64,000 bases of DNA from CAZFVY01 sp964522665 (GTDB lineage Bacteria; Verrucomicrobiota; Verrucomicrobiia; Limisphaerales; CAZFVY01), in assembly GCA_964522665.1 (NCBI GenBank), contig CAZFVY010000001.1:62001-126000 (forward strand), given 5' to 3'. This document shows, in pieces, positions 17,244 through 26,393 of this stretch. The notes under the pieces were generated by a model, which was given only the letters and a program-made list of their open reading frames with translations, was not told where the DNA came from and made no database searches. A program made the position numbers and the translations under genes. Every line of letters begins with the position of its first letter. Positions within the stretch are counted from its first letter, which is position 1.

Positions 17244-18014
17244 TTACGATGGCTTCGCCGCCCGGGCGCGCGCCTCATCGCGCTCCTTCAGTCGCAGTTG
17301 GGCATCGACGGCTTTGACTTTGAAAAGCAGGCCGTCCGTGTCCACGCGTTGCCGCAGGTTGGCCAGCTCGGTCGAGGAAATCGGCGACGCGGCGTGCGCG
17401 ATCTCGATCAGGGCGCGTTCGAGGTCTTCGAGGACCGCGACCATCCGAGCATCGCCCGCTTTGGCGGCGGTCTGCCGATAAAGCCGATTGGCCGCCACCA
17501 ATTGCCGCGCCAAATCCTGTTCCATCGAAAGATCCACCATTCCGTTCGTCTTGGTATTGAGCAACTCGATCAACGCGACCTGCGAGCGCTCCAAATGCTC
17601 GCCGATTTCGCGCAGCAAAATCTGCCGGCGCACCTCGGCGGAAAGGCCGCGCGCGGCCAGGCTCGGCGCCGGCCAGAGCCGCCCCGCCAAAAAGGCGACG
17701 CAGAGCGCCATCGCCGCGAGCGGAACCCAGGCCCAGCGCGGCCAATCCGCCAGCGGCGGGAACCGCAGATAACGCCGCCATTGGAAGCGCGGTTCCTCCC
17801 GCAACTCAGGCCGCAGCCGCCGCCAGACCTCGCCGCCGTAATCGACGGATCGCTCCGGCGCGGGCGCGGCAGTGACCAGGGAGAGCGTCCGGTGCAGCGC
17901 CTCGTACTGGCCGCGGCAGACGGCGCAGCCCCGCAGATGTTCCGCCACCGCCGGCGCGTTTTCCGCCTCGCCATAGTGGTGCAGGATCAGTTGTTCTTCC
18001 GTGAGGTGATTCAT
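17244..18014 (-). CDS. zinc-finger anti-sigma factor (HxxxCxxC, single-pass)
   Basis: 256 residues. The ZAS-type motif is H26-x3-C30-x2-C33 (AEHLRGCAVC), defining the cytoplasmic sigma-binding domain. One transmembrane segment (WVPLAAMALCVAFLAGRLW, ~residues 94-113) follows. The periplasmic part is mainly helical (IGEHLERSQVALIELLNTKT). Its start overlaps the stop of the ECF sigma gene by 4 bases, the usual arrangement for a cognate pair. It should hold the sigma factor at the membrane until an envelope signal releases it. Confidence 0.92.
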   Translation of the reverse strand: MNHLTEEQLILHHYGEAENAPAVAEHLRGCAVCRGQYEALHRTLSLVTAAPAPERSVDYGGEVWRRLRPELREEPRFQWRRYLRFPPLADWPRWAWVPLAAMALCVAFLAGRLWPAPSLAARGLSAEVRRQILLREIGEHLERSQVALIELLNTKTNGMVDLSMEQDLARQLVAANRLYRQTAAKAGDARMVAVLEDLERALIEIAHAASPISSTELANLRQRVDTDGLLFKVKAVDAQLRLKERDEARARAAKPS

Positions 18015-18589
18015 GGGGTCGAATTGACCATCGGTTCCAGCACGACGCGCAGTTTGGCGACCGCGCGAAAAATGCTTTGCTTGGCCGCATTGCCGCTGAC
18101 TCCGAGTGAGGCGCTGATTTCCGCGATCGATTTCTCCTCGAAATGCCGGAGCACGAACGCCGCCCGCTCGAGCGCCGTCAACTGATTGAGCGCCAGATTA
18201 ACCTGTTCCCGCGTTTCCGCGTTCACCAACAATCGCTCGGGCGAGGGCCCCTCGGAAGGGAGCGCGTGGATTTCGTCGTCGGGCTGGGCCGAGAGACTCT
18301 CGGTCCGGCCGGCCTGCCGCTGGCGTTTGCGCAGGAGATCGAGCGAGCAATTGACCGCGATGCGATGAATCCAGGTGCCGAAATTCGCGCGCGACTCGAA
18401 CTGCTTGAGTTGGCGGAACGCCCGCAGGAACGATTCCTGCACCACGTCTTCCGCGTCCTGTTCGTTGCCCATCATACGATATGCCAGATGGAACAAATTG
18501 GCGCTATAACGCTCCACGAGCGTGCGATAGGCGTCCGTATCGCCTCCCCGCACCCGCGCTACCATCGCGGCATCGCCGTCGTCCATCAT
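18011..18589 (-). CDS. ECF (group 4) RNA polymerase sigma factor
   Basis: 192 residues; a second in-frame ATG is at 18586. Region 2 shows DAEDVVQESFLRAFRQL followed by NFGTWIHRIAVNCSLDLLRKR. Region 4 shows the helix-turn-helix LTALERAAFVLRHFEEKSIAEISASLGVSGNAAKQSIFRAVAKLR. Length and architecture are standard for RpoE/SigW-type sigma factors. It heads the run sigma, anti-sigma, HEAT, HEAT, DUF4097 and is the likely regulator of these genes. No promoter pair was identified with confidence in the 248 bases upstream. Confidence 0.95.
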   Translation of the reverse strand: MMDDGDAAMVARVRGGDTDAYRTLVERYSANLFHLAYRMMGNEQDAEDVVQESFLRAFRQLKQFESRANFGTWIHRIAVNCSLDLLRKRQRQAGRTESLSAQPDDEIHALPSEGPSPERLLVNAETREQVNLALNQLTALERAAFVLRHFEEKSIAEISASLGVSGNAAKQSIFRAVAKLRVVLEPMVNSTP

Positions 18590-18837
18590 ACAATTAGACG
18601 CCGGCTTCGGCCGGTGGTTAGGGAGAAGTTTTTGGGCATGATCGGGCGGAGGTGAAGTAATCGGCTCGCGCGCTAAAACTAACGGTAGAGCGCCGCCGCT
18701 GGATCGACAACCACGGCGTGCCTAGGCGGAGGGAGAAAGAGTATCAAACGCCTTCCTGGCGCCCAAGTTACCGCGTAGCGCGGCAATGGGCGTCGGCCGG
18801 CCAACGCTGAGGCGTGTCGCCAAAGATGGGACGCCGC

Positions 18838-21225
18838 TTACTCGCGCCGCAAGGCCGCCAGCGGATCGACTTTCGTCGCGCGGCGCGCGGGAATCAGGCA
18901 GGCGAGCGACGCGACCACGGCCAGCGCGAGCGACACCAAGGCGAAGGTGGCGGGATCCGCCGCCGCCACGCCGAAGAGCAACGTGGAAAGAAAGCGGGTC
19001 AACGCGAACGCGCCGGCCAAGCCGAGCGCGATTCCAATCAGCGTCAACGCCATCCCCTGCTTGAAAACCATCGCCAGCACGTCGCTCCGCTGCGCCCCGA
19101 GCGCGAGCCGGATGCCGATCTCCGGCGTTCGCCGGGCCACCGAGTAGGCCACGACGCCGTAAATCCCCACCGCCGCCAGCAGCAATGCGACCAGCGCGAA
19201 GGCGCCGAGCAACCACAAGGTCAAACGGCGTTGCGCGACGGAATCGTTCAGCACCCGCTCCAGCGGTTGAACTTCGGAAACCGGTTGATCGTGATCAACC
19301 CCGAGAATCGCGGCGCGCGCCGCGGAGGCGAGATTCATCGGCGGCCCGTCCGCGCGGACAAACAGGGTCACGTCGGTGTCCGGTTTCTGGCTTTGCGGCG
19401 AGTATATGTGCGGCGGTGACTCGCGGTCCAGAGCGTACTGTTTGACATCCCGCACGATGCCGACGATCGCTCCCGGGTCCGGTCCGGCGATCGTGATCCG
19501 TCGTCCCAACGGATCCTGATTCGGGAAAAACCGGCGGGCCACGGTTTCATTGATGACGACGACCGGCTGGGCGGACGCGCGATCCTGCGCCGTGAAGAGC
19601 CGGCCTCGAACGAGGGTCATGCCGAGGGCCGCGAAATAATTCGGCGTGACAGAGTCCTGCTCCGCGGAGAGATGCTCGCCGGCCGGCGCTCCCCCGCCTT
19701 CAATCTCGAAGCTGTAGGAGTTCATGCCGCCGCTCAACGGCAGCGACGAGGCGGCTCCGGCGGCGCGCACGCCCGGCAGAGCTTCCAGCCGCCGCACGGC
19801 CTCCGCGACGAACGCCCCCCGCTGCTCATTCCGGGCGTACCTGGTTTCCGGCAGAGACAACTGCAATGTCAGCACGTTCCCCGGCCGGAATCCGGGATCG
19901 ACCGCGCGGAGCGACGCCAGGCTCTTGAGCAGCAAGCCGGCGCCGATCAGCAATACGAGCGACAGCGCCACTTCGGAAATCACGAGCAGGCCGCGCGTGT
20001 GGTTCCGGCGCTCGGAGGCCGCGCCGCGGCCCCCTTCCTTCAAGCGCTCGTTCATGTCCAGGCGCGCCGCCTGCCAGGCTGGCGCCAGGCCGAACACGAT
20101 CCCCGTCAGGGCGGAGACGAGCAGCGTAAATCCCAGCACGCGGGCGTCGAGGCCGACCTCTTGCGCGCGCGGCAGGTGATCGGCGGCGACGTAACGCAAC
20201 AAATCGAGCCCCCAATACGCGAACAACCAACCCAGGACGCCGCCACCGAGTGACAGCGTGACGCTTTCGACCAGCAATTGCCGAATGATCCGCGTCCGAT
20301 TCGCGCCCAGGGCCGCGCGAATCGCGATTTCCTTCTGGCGCGCGCTGGCCTTCGTGAGCAAAAGATTGGCCACGTTGGCGCACGCGATCAACAGCACGAA
20401 GGCCACGGCGCCAAGGAGGATGAAAAGCGGCGTCCGCATGGCGCCCACGACCTCCTCCTGCATCGGGAGCAACGCGACGCTCCAGTCCTTGTCTTCCGCG
20501 TATTCCTGGCCGAGACGGCCCGCGAGCGCGGTCAGCTCCGTGGACGCCTGGGCGAGACTAACGCCCGGCTTCAAGCGTCCAACGACGCTGAGAAAATGCG
20601 CGCCGCGATTCGCCCCTTCGTCCCCGTTGAACGTCAACGGCAGGAACACCTGCGCGTCGCCCGCGAACCGAAATTGGGCGGGGAGAACGCCGACGACCGC
20701 GTAGCTTTCATTGTCGAGCGTAAGCGTTCGACCGACGGCTTTCGGGTCCGCGGCGAAGCGGCGGCGCCAGAGCGCGTCGCTCAAAACCGCGACGCGACCG
20801 GCGCCAGCCCGGTCTTCGCCGGGAAGAAAGGCGCGCCCGAACTGCGGCGTTACCCGCAGCGCCGCGAAAAAGTCGGCCGAGACCCGCAGGCTTTCGAGGC
20901 GCGCCGGTTCCGCGTCGCCGGTCAGATTGGCGTGTCCGCCGCAAAACGCGGCCAGGCGCTCGAATGAATGATTTTCTCGCCGCCAATCAGCGAAGGCCGG
21001 CGGGGAAACCGGGCCGTGCGGCGCCGGCGGCAGCCGCCGGCTCTGCCACAGCCGGATCAATTGGCCCGGCTCCTGATACGGCAGCGGACGCAGCAGGACC
21101 GCGTTCACGACGCTGAAGATCGCCGTGTTCGCGCCAATCCCCAGCGCCAGCGTCAAGATGGCGACCGCGGTAAAGCCAGGGGTCTTGATCAAAGTCCGAA
21201 ACGTATAACGCAGATCGTTCATCAT
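18838..21225 (-). CDS. MacB-like ABC permease, ADOP family (last of the tandem set)
   Basis: 795 residues (MMNDLRYTF; either of two adjacent ATGs could start). Architecture: TM1 (FTAVAILTLALGIGANTAIF), first periplasmic domain (~50-245), first FtsX domain of three TMs (~265-400), a further TM near residue 430 (SEVALSLVLLIGAGLLL), second periplasmic domain (~450-650) and second FtsX domain (~690-780). It ends ARRATKVDPLAALRRE. This duplicated-permease layout is that of ADOP proteins, so called because no ATPase gene is adjacent. It lies 5 bases after the previous permease gene. Confidence 0.93.
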   Translation of the reverse strand: MMNDLRYTFRTLIKTPGFTAVAILTLALGIGANTAIFSVVNAVLLRPLPYQEPGQLIRLWQSRRLPPAPHGPVSPPAFADWRRENHSFERLAAFCGGHANLTGDAEPARLESLRVSADFFAALRVTPQFGRAFLPGEDRAGAGRVAVLSDALWRRRFAADPKAVGRTLTLDNESYAVVGVLPAQFRFAGDAQVFLPLTFNGDEGANRGAHFLSVVGRLKPGVSLAQASTELTALAGRLGQEYAEDKDWSVALLPMQEEVVGAMRTPLFILLGAVAFVLLIACANVANLLLTKASARQKEIAIRAALGANRTRIIRQLLVESVTLSLGGGVLGWLFAYWGLDLLRYVAADHLPRAQEVGLDARVLGFTLLVSALTGIVFGLAPAWQAARLDMNERLKEGGRGAASERRNHTRGLLVISEVALSLVLLIGAGLLLKSLASLRAVDPGFRPGNVLTLQLSLPETRYARNEQRGAFVAEAVRRLEALPGVRAAGAASSLPLSGGMNSYSFEIEGGGAPAGEHLSAEQDSVTPNYFAALGMTLVRGRLFTAQDRASAQPVVVINETVARRFFPNQDPLGRRITIAGPDPGAIVGIVRDVKQYALDRESPPHIYSPQSQKPDTDVTLFVRADGPPMNLASAARAAILGVDHDQPVSEVQPLERVLNDSVAQRRLTLWLLGAFALVALLLAAVGIYGVVAYSVARRTPEIGIRLALGAQRSDVLAMVFKQGMALTLIGIALGLAGAFALTRFLSTLLFGVAAADPATFALVSLALAVVASLACLIPARRATKVDPLAALRRE

Positions 21226-21230
21226 GGGAG

Positions 21231-23684
21231 CTAGTCCTGTCTTAACGCCACCAGTGGATCAACCCGGCTGGCGCGCCGCGCCGGAAGAAAAGAAGCGAGC
21301 GCCGCGGCCCCCACCAACGCCGCCGCGGCGCCCAACGCGACCGCGGGATCGCCGGCGCTGACGCCGTAGAGATGGCTGGCGATTAATTTCAAGGCCGCGA
21401 ACGCAAACAAAAAGCCCGCGGCCAAGCCGCCGACGACGACCGACATCGCTTTTCGGACGATCAGTTCGACCACGTTGATTCGCCGGGCGCCGAGCGCCAT
21501 CCGCAACCCAATCTCTTTTTCCCGCCGGCCCACCGAGTACGCCATCACGCCGTAAAGACCCACCGTCGCCAGCGCGAACGCCAGCAAACCAAACGCGCCC
21601 GAGAGCGCCGCGAACCAGCGTTCCTGCGCGAGAGATTGGGCGACGACGGCATCCAGGACGCGAAAGTTGAACAGCGGCAGATTTGGTTCCGTCCGCTCGA
21701 TCTCCCGCCGCAACCCGGCCACCAACGTCAGCGGCGGAACCGCCGCGCGGACGGCAAACGTCATCGTTCGTGGCGCGCCGGCTTGGAAGAAGGAACGAAA
21801 CATCACGCGCTGCGGCGTCTCGCGCAGGCTGTTCAACTTGGCGTCGGCCACGACGCCGACGATCGTGGTGTCGGCCCCGATCCGGCGTCCGATCGGATTC
21901 TCGCCCCCGAAAAAGTGGCGGGCCGCGGTCTCGTTGAGCACGGCCACTTTCGGCGCCCGCTCGTCGTCGGCGAGGGTAAAGTCGCGCCCGCGCGTCACGG
22001 CCATTCCCAGCGTCTGAAAAAACCGCGGACCGGTAAGCACATCGAAAACGTCCGCGTCCCCGTCACCTTGGGCGACATAACCCTCGACCCTGATGGTGGT
22101 CCGCGTGCGGCTGCCGCCGCCAAAATTGCCGTCGCGCGAAACCGTGGCCGCGCTGACACCCGGCGACTCGTTGAGGAGCTTGAGCAAACGTCTAAATATC
22201 TCGAAGTCGGGCGCGGTCGAGCCACCCCGCATCCGGCTGTCGAACGAGAACAGCAGCACGTTTTTCGGGTTAAATCCGGGCGCCTGCGATTGCAGGTTTT
22301 GAAACGTCCGCACGAACAACCCCGCCGTCACCAATAGCACGAGCGAAAGCGCCACCTGACCCGCGACCAAGCCGTCGCCGAGCCACGCGCGCGGGCCGCG
22401 CCCACCGATGTTCCCGCCGCCGCTTTTGAGCGGAGTCGCAAGGTTCACGCTCGTGGCCCGCAGCGCCGGCGCCAGCCCAAAGGCGATCCCGGTTAGAATC
22501 GACGCGCCCGCCGTGAAGGCGAGCAGGCGGCGGTCAAGTGTCAGATTCAACGCTGTCGCCTCCGATTGGCCGGGAATCAAGGCGACGCAAAAAGCGCTCA
22601 ACCAATTCGCCAGAAAAAGCCCCGCCGTCCCCGCCAGCACGGCCAGCAGTAAACTCTCGGTGAGCAGTTGACGAATGAGCCGCCACCGGCTGGCGCCGAG
22701 CGCCAGGCGAATCGCGATTTCCTGGCGCCGCGCCGCGGCCCGCGCCAACAACAGATTCGCCACGTTCGCGCCGGCGATGAGCAGCACGACGCCGACCACC
22801 GCCATCAAAATGCGCAACGGCTCGGAGAACTGCCGACGCAATTCCGAAAGGCCCTTGCTGATGGGGACCAGTTCAATCCGACGGTCAAGCGTCAAGCGCC
22901 GCGTCTCCTCGGACGCCGCGGCGCCCAACTGTTCGGCTTCGATTTGCGGGAACAAGACGCGTAAACTCGCCACGGCCGGCGCCAGCGAAACCGTCGGTTT
23001 CAACCGGCCGACCACCTCGACATACCAATTCGCCGGGTCTCGCAAAGCCGGCGCGCCCGGCTCCAGACGCGGCAGCATCACGCTCGGGATCGTAACCGCG
23101 TCGGTCCGTCCGACGCGGACGCCAAAAAACTCGGGCGGCGTCACCCCGATGATCGTGAACGCGACGCCATTGAACGAGACGGTCTGCCCAATAACCGCAG
23201 CGTCCCCCCCGAACTTGCGCTGCCAATAGCCGTAACTCAGCACGGCGACCGGCGGCCCGTCGATCGCTCGATTGTCCTCCGGCCCGATCAGCCGCCCCAG
23301 CACGGGAGAGACTCCGAGCGTCGCGTAGTAGCTGTCAGAAACCATCAAGACGCCGCCTGGGACCGGCTCGTCCTGGCCGTTCCGCGACAACGTCAGCTCC
23401 GGCAAGCTCGCGAACGCGAAAAGGTCGGCAAACGCCGAATTGCGAGCGCGCAACCGCTCAAAGACCGGATAAGAGAAACCGTTGCCGCTCTGACCGCCAC
23501 CGGCGTGCTCCAGCGCCACCAATTCTTCCGGGCGCTTGACCGGCAAGTTTTTGAGCAACACGGCATCGACCACGCTGAAAATCGCGGTGTTCGCGCCGAT
23601 GCCCAGGGCCAGCGTCAAGATGGCGACCGCCGCGAACCCCGGATTGTTCCGCAGTTGGCGAAGCGCGAATTTCAGGTCATTCAT
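21231..23684 (-). CDS. MacB-like ABC permease, ADOP family
   Basis: 817 residues, opening MNDLKFALRQLRNNPGFAAV with TM1 LTLALGIGANTAIF and ending RRASRVDPLVALRQD. It carries two periplasmic MacB-PCD-type domains and two FtsX domains (ILMAVVGVVLLIAGANVANLLLARAAAR; SGAFGLLAFALATVGLYGVMAYSVGRREKEIGLRMALGAR). Its start overlaps the preceding permease stop by 8 bases, implying translational coupling. The periplasmic domains differ from the neighbouring copies far more than the membrane helices do, as expected if each paralogue handles a different ligand. Confidence 0.93.
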   Translation of the reverse strand: MNDLKFALRQLRNNPGFAAVAILTLALGIGANTAIFSVVDAVLLKNLPVKRPEELVALEHAGGGQSGNGFSYPVFERLRARNSAFADLFAFASLPELTLSRNGQDEPVPGGVLMVSDSYYATLGVSPVLGRLIGPEDNRAIDGPPVAVLSYGYWQRKFGGDAAVIGQTVSFNGVAFTIIGVTPPEFFGVRVGRTDAVTIPSVMLPRLEPGAPALRDPANWYVEVVGRLKPTVSLAPAVASLRVLFPQIEAEQLGAAASEETRRLTLDRRIELVPISKGLSELRRQFSEPLRILMAVVGVVLLIAGANVANLLLARAAARRQEIAIRLALGASRWRLIRQLLTESLLLAVLAGTAGLFLANWLSAFCVALIPGQSEATALNLTLDRRLLAFTAGASILTGIAFGLAPALRATSVNLATPLKSGGGNIGGRGPRAWLGDGLVAGQVALSLVLLVTAGLFVRTFQNLQSQAPGFNPKNVLLFSFDSRMRGGSTAPDFEIFRRLLKLLNESPGVSAATVSRDGNFGGGSRTRTTIRVEGYVAQGDGDADVFDVLTGPRFFQTLGMAVTRGRDFTLADDERAPKVAVLNETAARHFFGGENPIGRRIGADTTIVGVVADAKLNSLRETPQRVMFRSFFQAGAPRTMTFAVRAAVPPLTLVAGLRREIERTEPNLPLFNFRVLDAVVAQSLAQERWFAALSGAFGLLAFALATVGLYGVMAYSVGRREKEIGLRMALGARRINVVELIVRKAMSVVVGGLAAGFLFAFAALKLIASHLYGVSAGDPAVALGAAAALVGAAALASFLPARRASRVDPLVALRQD

Positions 23685-26253
23685 GACGCAACGCCTCCAT
23701 CGGCTCGACCGCGGCGGCCCGCCGCGCCGGCAGCCAGGCGGCGAGCAAGGCGACCGTCAGCAGGAGCAACGGAACCGCCAGATAAGTGGCCGGATCGAAA
23801 GGTTGGACTTGGTAGAGAAAGCGCCGGGTACCGCAACTGACCGCCACCGAAAGCAGCAAGCCGAGTCCCAAGCCCCAGCACGCGAGTCCGGCGCTCTCGC
23901 GCAAGACCATCCGTGTCACTCCGCCGCGGCTGGCCCCCAGGGCCACGCGAATGCCGATTTCCCGGGTGCGGCGCGTCACTTCAAACGCCTTCAGCCCGTA
24001 GATGCCCACAAAACTTAGGAACGCGGCTACCGCCCCGAACACGCCAAAGAGCAGGCCGCCAACCTCCATCAGGAGCGCCTGTGGGTTGGTTCGTTGCATG
24101 GTCGTGAGCGTCCGAATCTCCGGCGTCGGCGATCGGCTGTCCAAGCCACTTAAGGCCTCCCGGCACGCGGCCATCAGCGCGACCGCCGAGGCGCCCGGAG
24201 CGACGCGCACATGCAAGTTCCAGCGGGCGCCGGAGAAATGCCCGGCGGGCGGTTCATAGACTTCGGCCGGCGCCTGTTGATCGAAGAGGTTCCAATCAAC
24301 GTTCGCTACGACGCCGACCACCGTCGCGGCGTGCCACGCCCCGAGCGCCGTCCGGTTCGGAACTTGGAGCGTCTGCCCGATCGGATCGCGGCCCGGCCAC
24401 AATTGATCCGCCAGCTTCTGATTGATGATGACCGCGGCCGGCGCGGCCGTGGACTCGGTTTCAGCGCGGTTGAATTCCCGGCCACGGAGCAAGGCCACGC
24501 CCAGAGTTCGGAAATAATTCGCGCCTGCCTGGTTGTAGGTCACCTGCGCCAGCCGGTCTTCCCGTCCCGGCGCCGTGAGTCCGGGCCATACGACACTACC
24601 GGAACGCGCGGGACCAAACGGAACCAGCAAGGCCGGGCTGACCGACGCGACTCCCGGCAGGCGACTAAGCCGCTCGGTCGCGTCATGGATCAATTCCGCC
24701 ACTTGCGCCTCGGAAGCGGAGGTCACGCGCAGGTCGAAGATCACGAAAAAGTTCTCGCCGAAATCGAACCCAGGATTGGCGCCGACCGCCTTCATCGCGC
24801 TCCGGGCAAAGAGCGCGGCCGCGATAAGCATCGTCATGATCAACGCCATCTGCCCCGTCGCCAGCAGGTATTTCATGCGCAAGAGGCCAGAGCCGCGGCC
24901 GTTCGTCGCGGCATCGGCTTCACCCTTGAGGTCGGCGTTGAAGTCGAGCCGGGAAAGCCGCCACGCCGGACCAAACGCGACGAACAGCGTCGCCAGCAGA
25001 CTGAAGGCGGCGAGCGCGGCGAACAGGCGCCCGTCAACGAGTGAATCGCGCGACGGGAGTTCGACCCCCAGCCTGCCCGCGACAATCGTCCCGAGCAGAC
25101 TGGCCGCCCAACTGGCGACCAACACGCCCGCTCCTCCTCCCAGCGACGCCAACAAAAGTCCTTCCGTCAGCAGCTGCCTGAGAATCCGGCCCCGGCCCGC
25201 GCCCAGCGACAGGCGCACGGCGATTTCCTTCTGCCGGGACGCGCCGCGCGCCAGCATCATGTTCGCCAGATTCAGACAGGCGATGAAGAGAATGAGGATC
25301 GTCAAAGCCTGGGCCAGCGCCGCGATCGGCAGCGCTTGCAAGTCCACGCGCTCGGGCATCTCGTGATAGTCGAACCGATCCGGCGCCGTGCAGACGAGCG
25401 TCCGCGCCTGCGGGTCGTTCGGATCGGAGGTCGGGAATTGCCCGTTCAAAACCGCCAGGCCGCCGCTCGCGCTCTTCACGTTCAAGCCATCCAGCAGTCG
25501 GCCGACGACGCAAAAACGCCGTTGTTCTCGCTCGCTCAAGACTCGTCCTGCCGCTTGCCCGGGCTGAGCGTTCAACTGGTCCTCCGCGCCGAGCGACAGG
25601 AACGCCGCCGGCGCCAGGAGCCTTGATCCGGTGAACCCGCGAGGCATGACGCCGACGATCGTCGCGTACCCGCGCGTCAGTTTCAAAGTGCGGCCAATGA
25701 TCGCGGGGTCGGCTCCAAGTCGCTCCCAAAAGGCGTGCGTCAAGACCGCCGCTACGGCGGGCGAGCTGTCTTCGTCGGGCAGAAAACCGCGGCCCAAAAC
25801 CGGCGGCACGCCGAGCAAGGCAAAATAGTTCGCGCTGACCAGGCACACGGGTAGAATTTCGTTGAGGTCGCCATTCTGAACGCCCACGAACTGATCCTCC
25901 ACGGCCGCGAGATCGCCGAACACGCTCCGGCTCGCGCGCAGGTCCGCGAAATCAGGATAGGAAAAATGCCGCCATTGGCCAGCGCCGGCCTCTCCGCGAT
26001 CGTGTTGATAGAGGCTGACCAGTTGGCCGGGATTCCGCGCCATGACGGGCTTGAACAGCGCCGCGTTAATCAGCGCAAAGATGACCGTGTTCGCCCCGAT
26101 GCCGAACGCCAGCGTCACGACGGCCACCGCCGTAAATCCAGGGTGTTTGCGCAACTGCCGGACGCCGAAGCGCAAGTCCTGCGCCACGTTCTCCAACCAG
26201 CGAAGTCCCGCCCAGCCGCCGCGGCCAAGCTTCGGTTGCTTCAGCTCATTCAT
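23677..26253 (-). CDS. MacB-like ABC permease, ADOP family, with N-terminal extension
   Basis: 858 residues, the longest copy. About 22 extra N-terminal residues (MNELKQPKLGRGGWAGLRW) precede the usual opening (LRFGVRQLRKHPGFTAVAVV), and it ends AVEPMEALRHE. Both MacB-PCD and both FtsX domains are present (SFVGIYGLKAFEVTRRTREIGIRVALGAS). The start codon lies inside the last codons of the small remnant ORF at 26246-26383, so translation may be coupled through that remnant. Confidence 0.92.
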   Translation of the reverse strand: MNELKQPKLGRGGWAGLRWLENVAQDLRFGVRQLRKHPGFTAVAVVTLAFGIGANTVIFALINAALFKPVMARNPGQLVSLYQHDRGEAGAGQWRHFSYPDFADLRASRSVFGDLAAVEDQFVGVQNGDLNEILPVCLVSANYFALLGVPPVLGRGFLPDEDSSPAVAAVLTHAFWERLGADPAIIGRTLKLTRGYATIVGVMPRGFTGSRLLAPAAFLSLGAEDQLNAQPGQAAGRVLSEREQRRFCVVGRLLDGLNVKSASGGLAVLNGQFPTSDPNDPQARTLVCTAPDRFDYHEMPERVDLQALPIAALAQALTILILFIACLNLANMMLARGASRQKEIAVRLSLGAGRGRILRQLLTEGLLLASLGGGAGVLVASWAASLLGTIVAGRLGVELPSRDSLVDGRLFAALAAFSLLATLFVAFGPAWRLSRLDFNADLKGEADAATNGRGSGLLRMKYLLATGQMALIMTMLIAAALFARSAMKAVGANPGFDFGENFFVIFDLRVTSASEAQVAELIHDATERLSRLPGVASVSPALLVPFGPARSGSVVWPGLTAPGREDRLAQVTYNQAGANYFRTLGVALLRGREFNRAETESTAAPAAVIINQKLADQLWPGRDPIGQTLQVPNRTALGAWHAATVVGVVANVDWNLFDQQAPAEVYEPPAGHFSGARWNLHVRVAPGASAVALMAACREALSGLDSRSPTPEIRTLTTMQRTNPQALLMEVGGLLFGVFGAVAAFLSFVGIYGLKAFEVTRRTREIGIRVALGASRGGVTRMVLRESAGLACWGLGLGLLLSVAVSCGTRRFLYQVQPFDPATYLAVPLLLLTVALLAAWLPARRAAAVEPMEALRHE

Positions 26254-26383
26254 GGCGCGAGGCCTCCCTCGAACCGGCAGGCGAACGGACGCCGCTGCCT
26301 AATGTCAAAGTGAGCACGGCCGCCACCACGAACCCCGGACTTTTCCACAACGAACGCAACCCGTAGCGCAGATTATTCAGCAT
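26246..26383 (-). pseudogene. remnant of an ADOP permease (N-terminus joined to a C-terminal-like tail)
   Basis: 45 codons: MLNNLRYGLRSLWKSPGFVV then LTLTLGSG, clearly the ADOP TM1, but the sequence breaks off where IGANTAIF should follow. The remaining residues end GSREASRHE, resembling the EALRHE terminus of neighbouring permeases. The simplest reading is a fifth permease reduced by a large in-frame internal deletion. The frame remains open and overlaps the next start by 8 bases, so it may persist as a coupling leader. The N-terminal homology is clear; the C-terminal resemblance is short. Confidence 0.7.
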
Positions 26384-26393
26384 AAGCGGGGCC

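Noticed and set aside
18814..18832. Third copy of the enhancer dyad (GTCGCCA-AAGA-TGGGACG) near the end of the permease operon
   Set aside because: The left half-site deviates at two positions and no sigma-54 promoter was found toward the ECF sigma gene; it may be coincidence.
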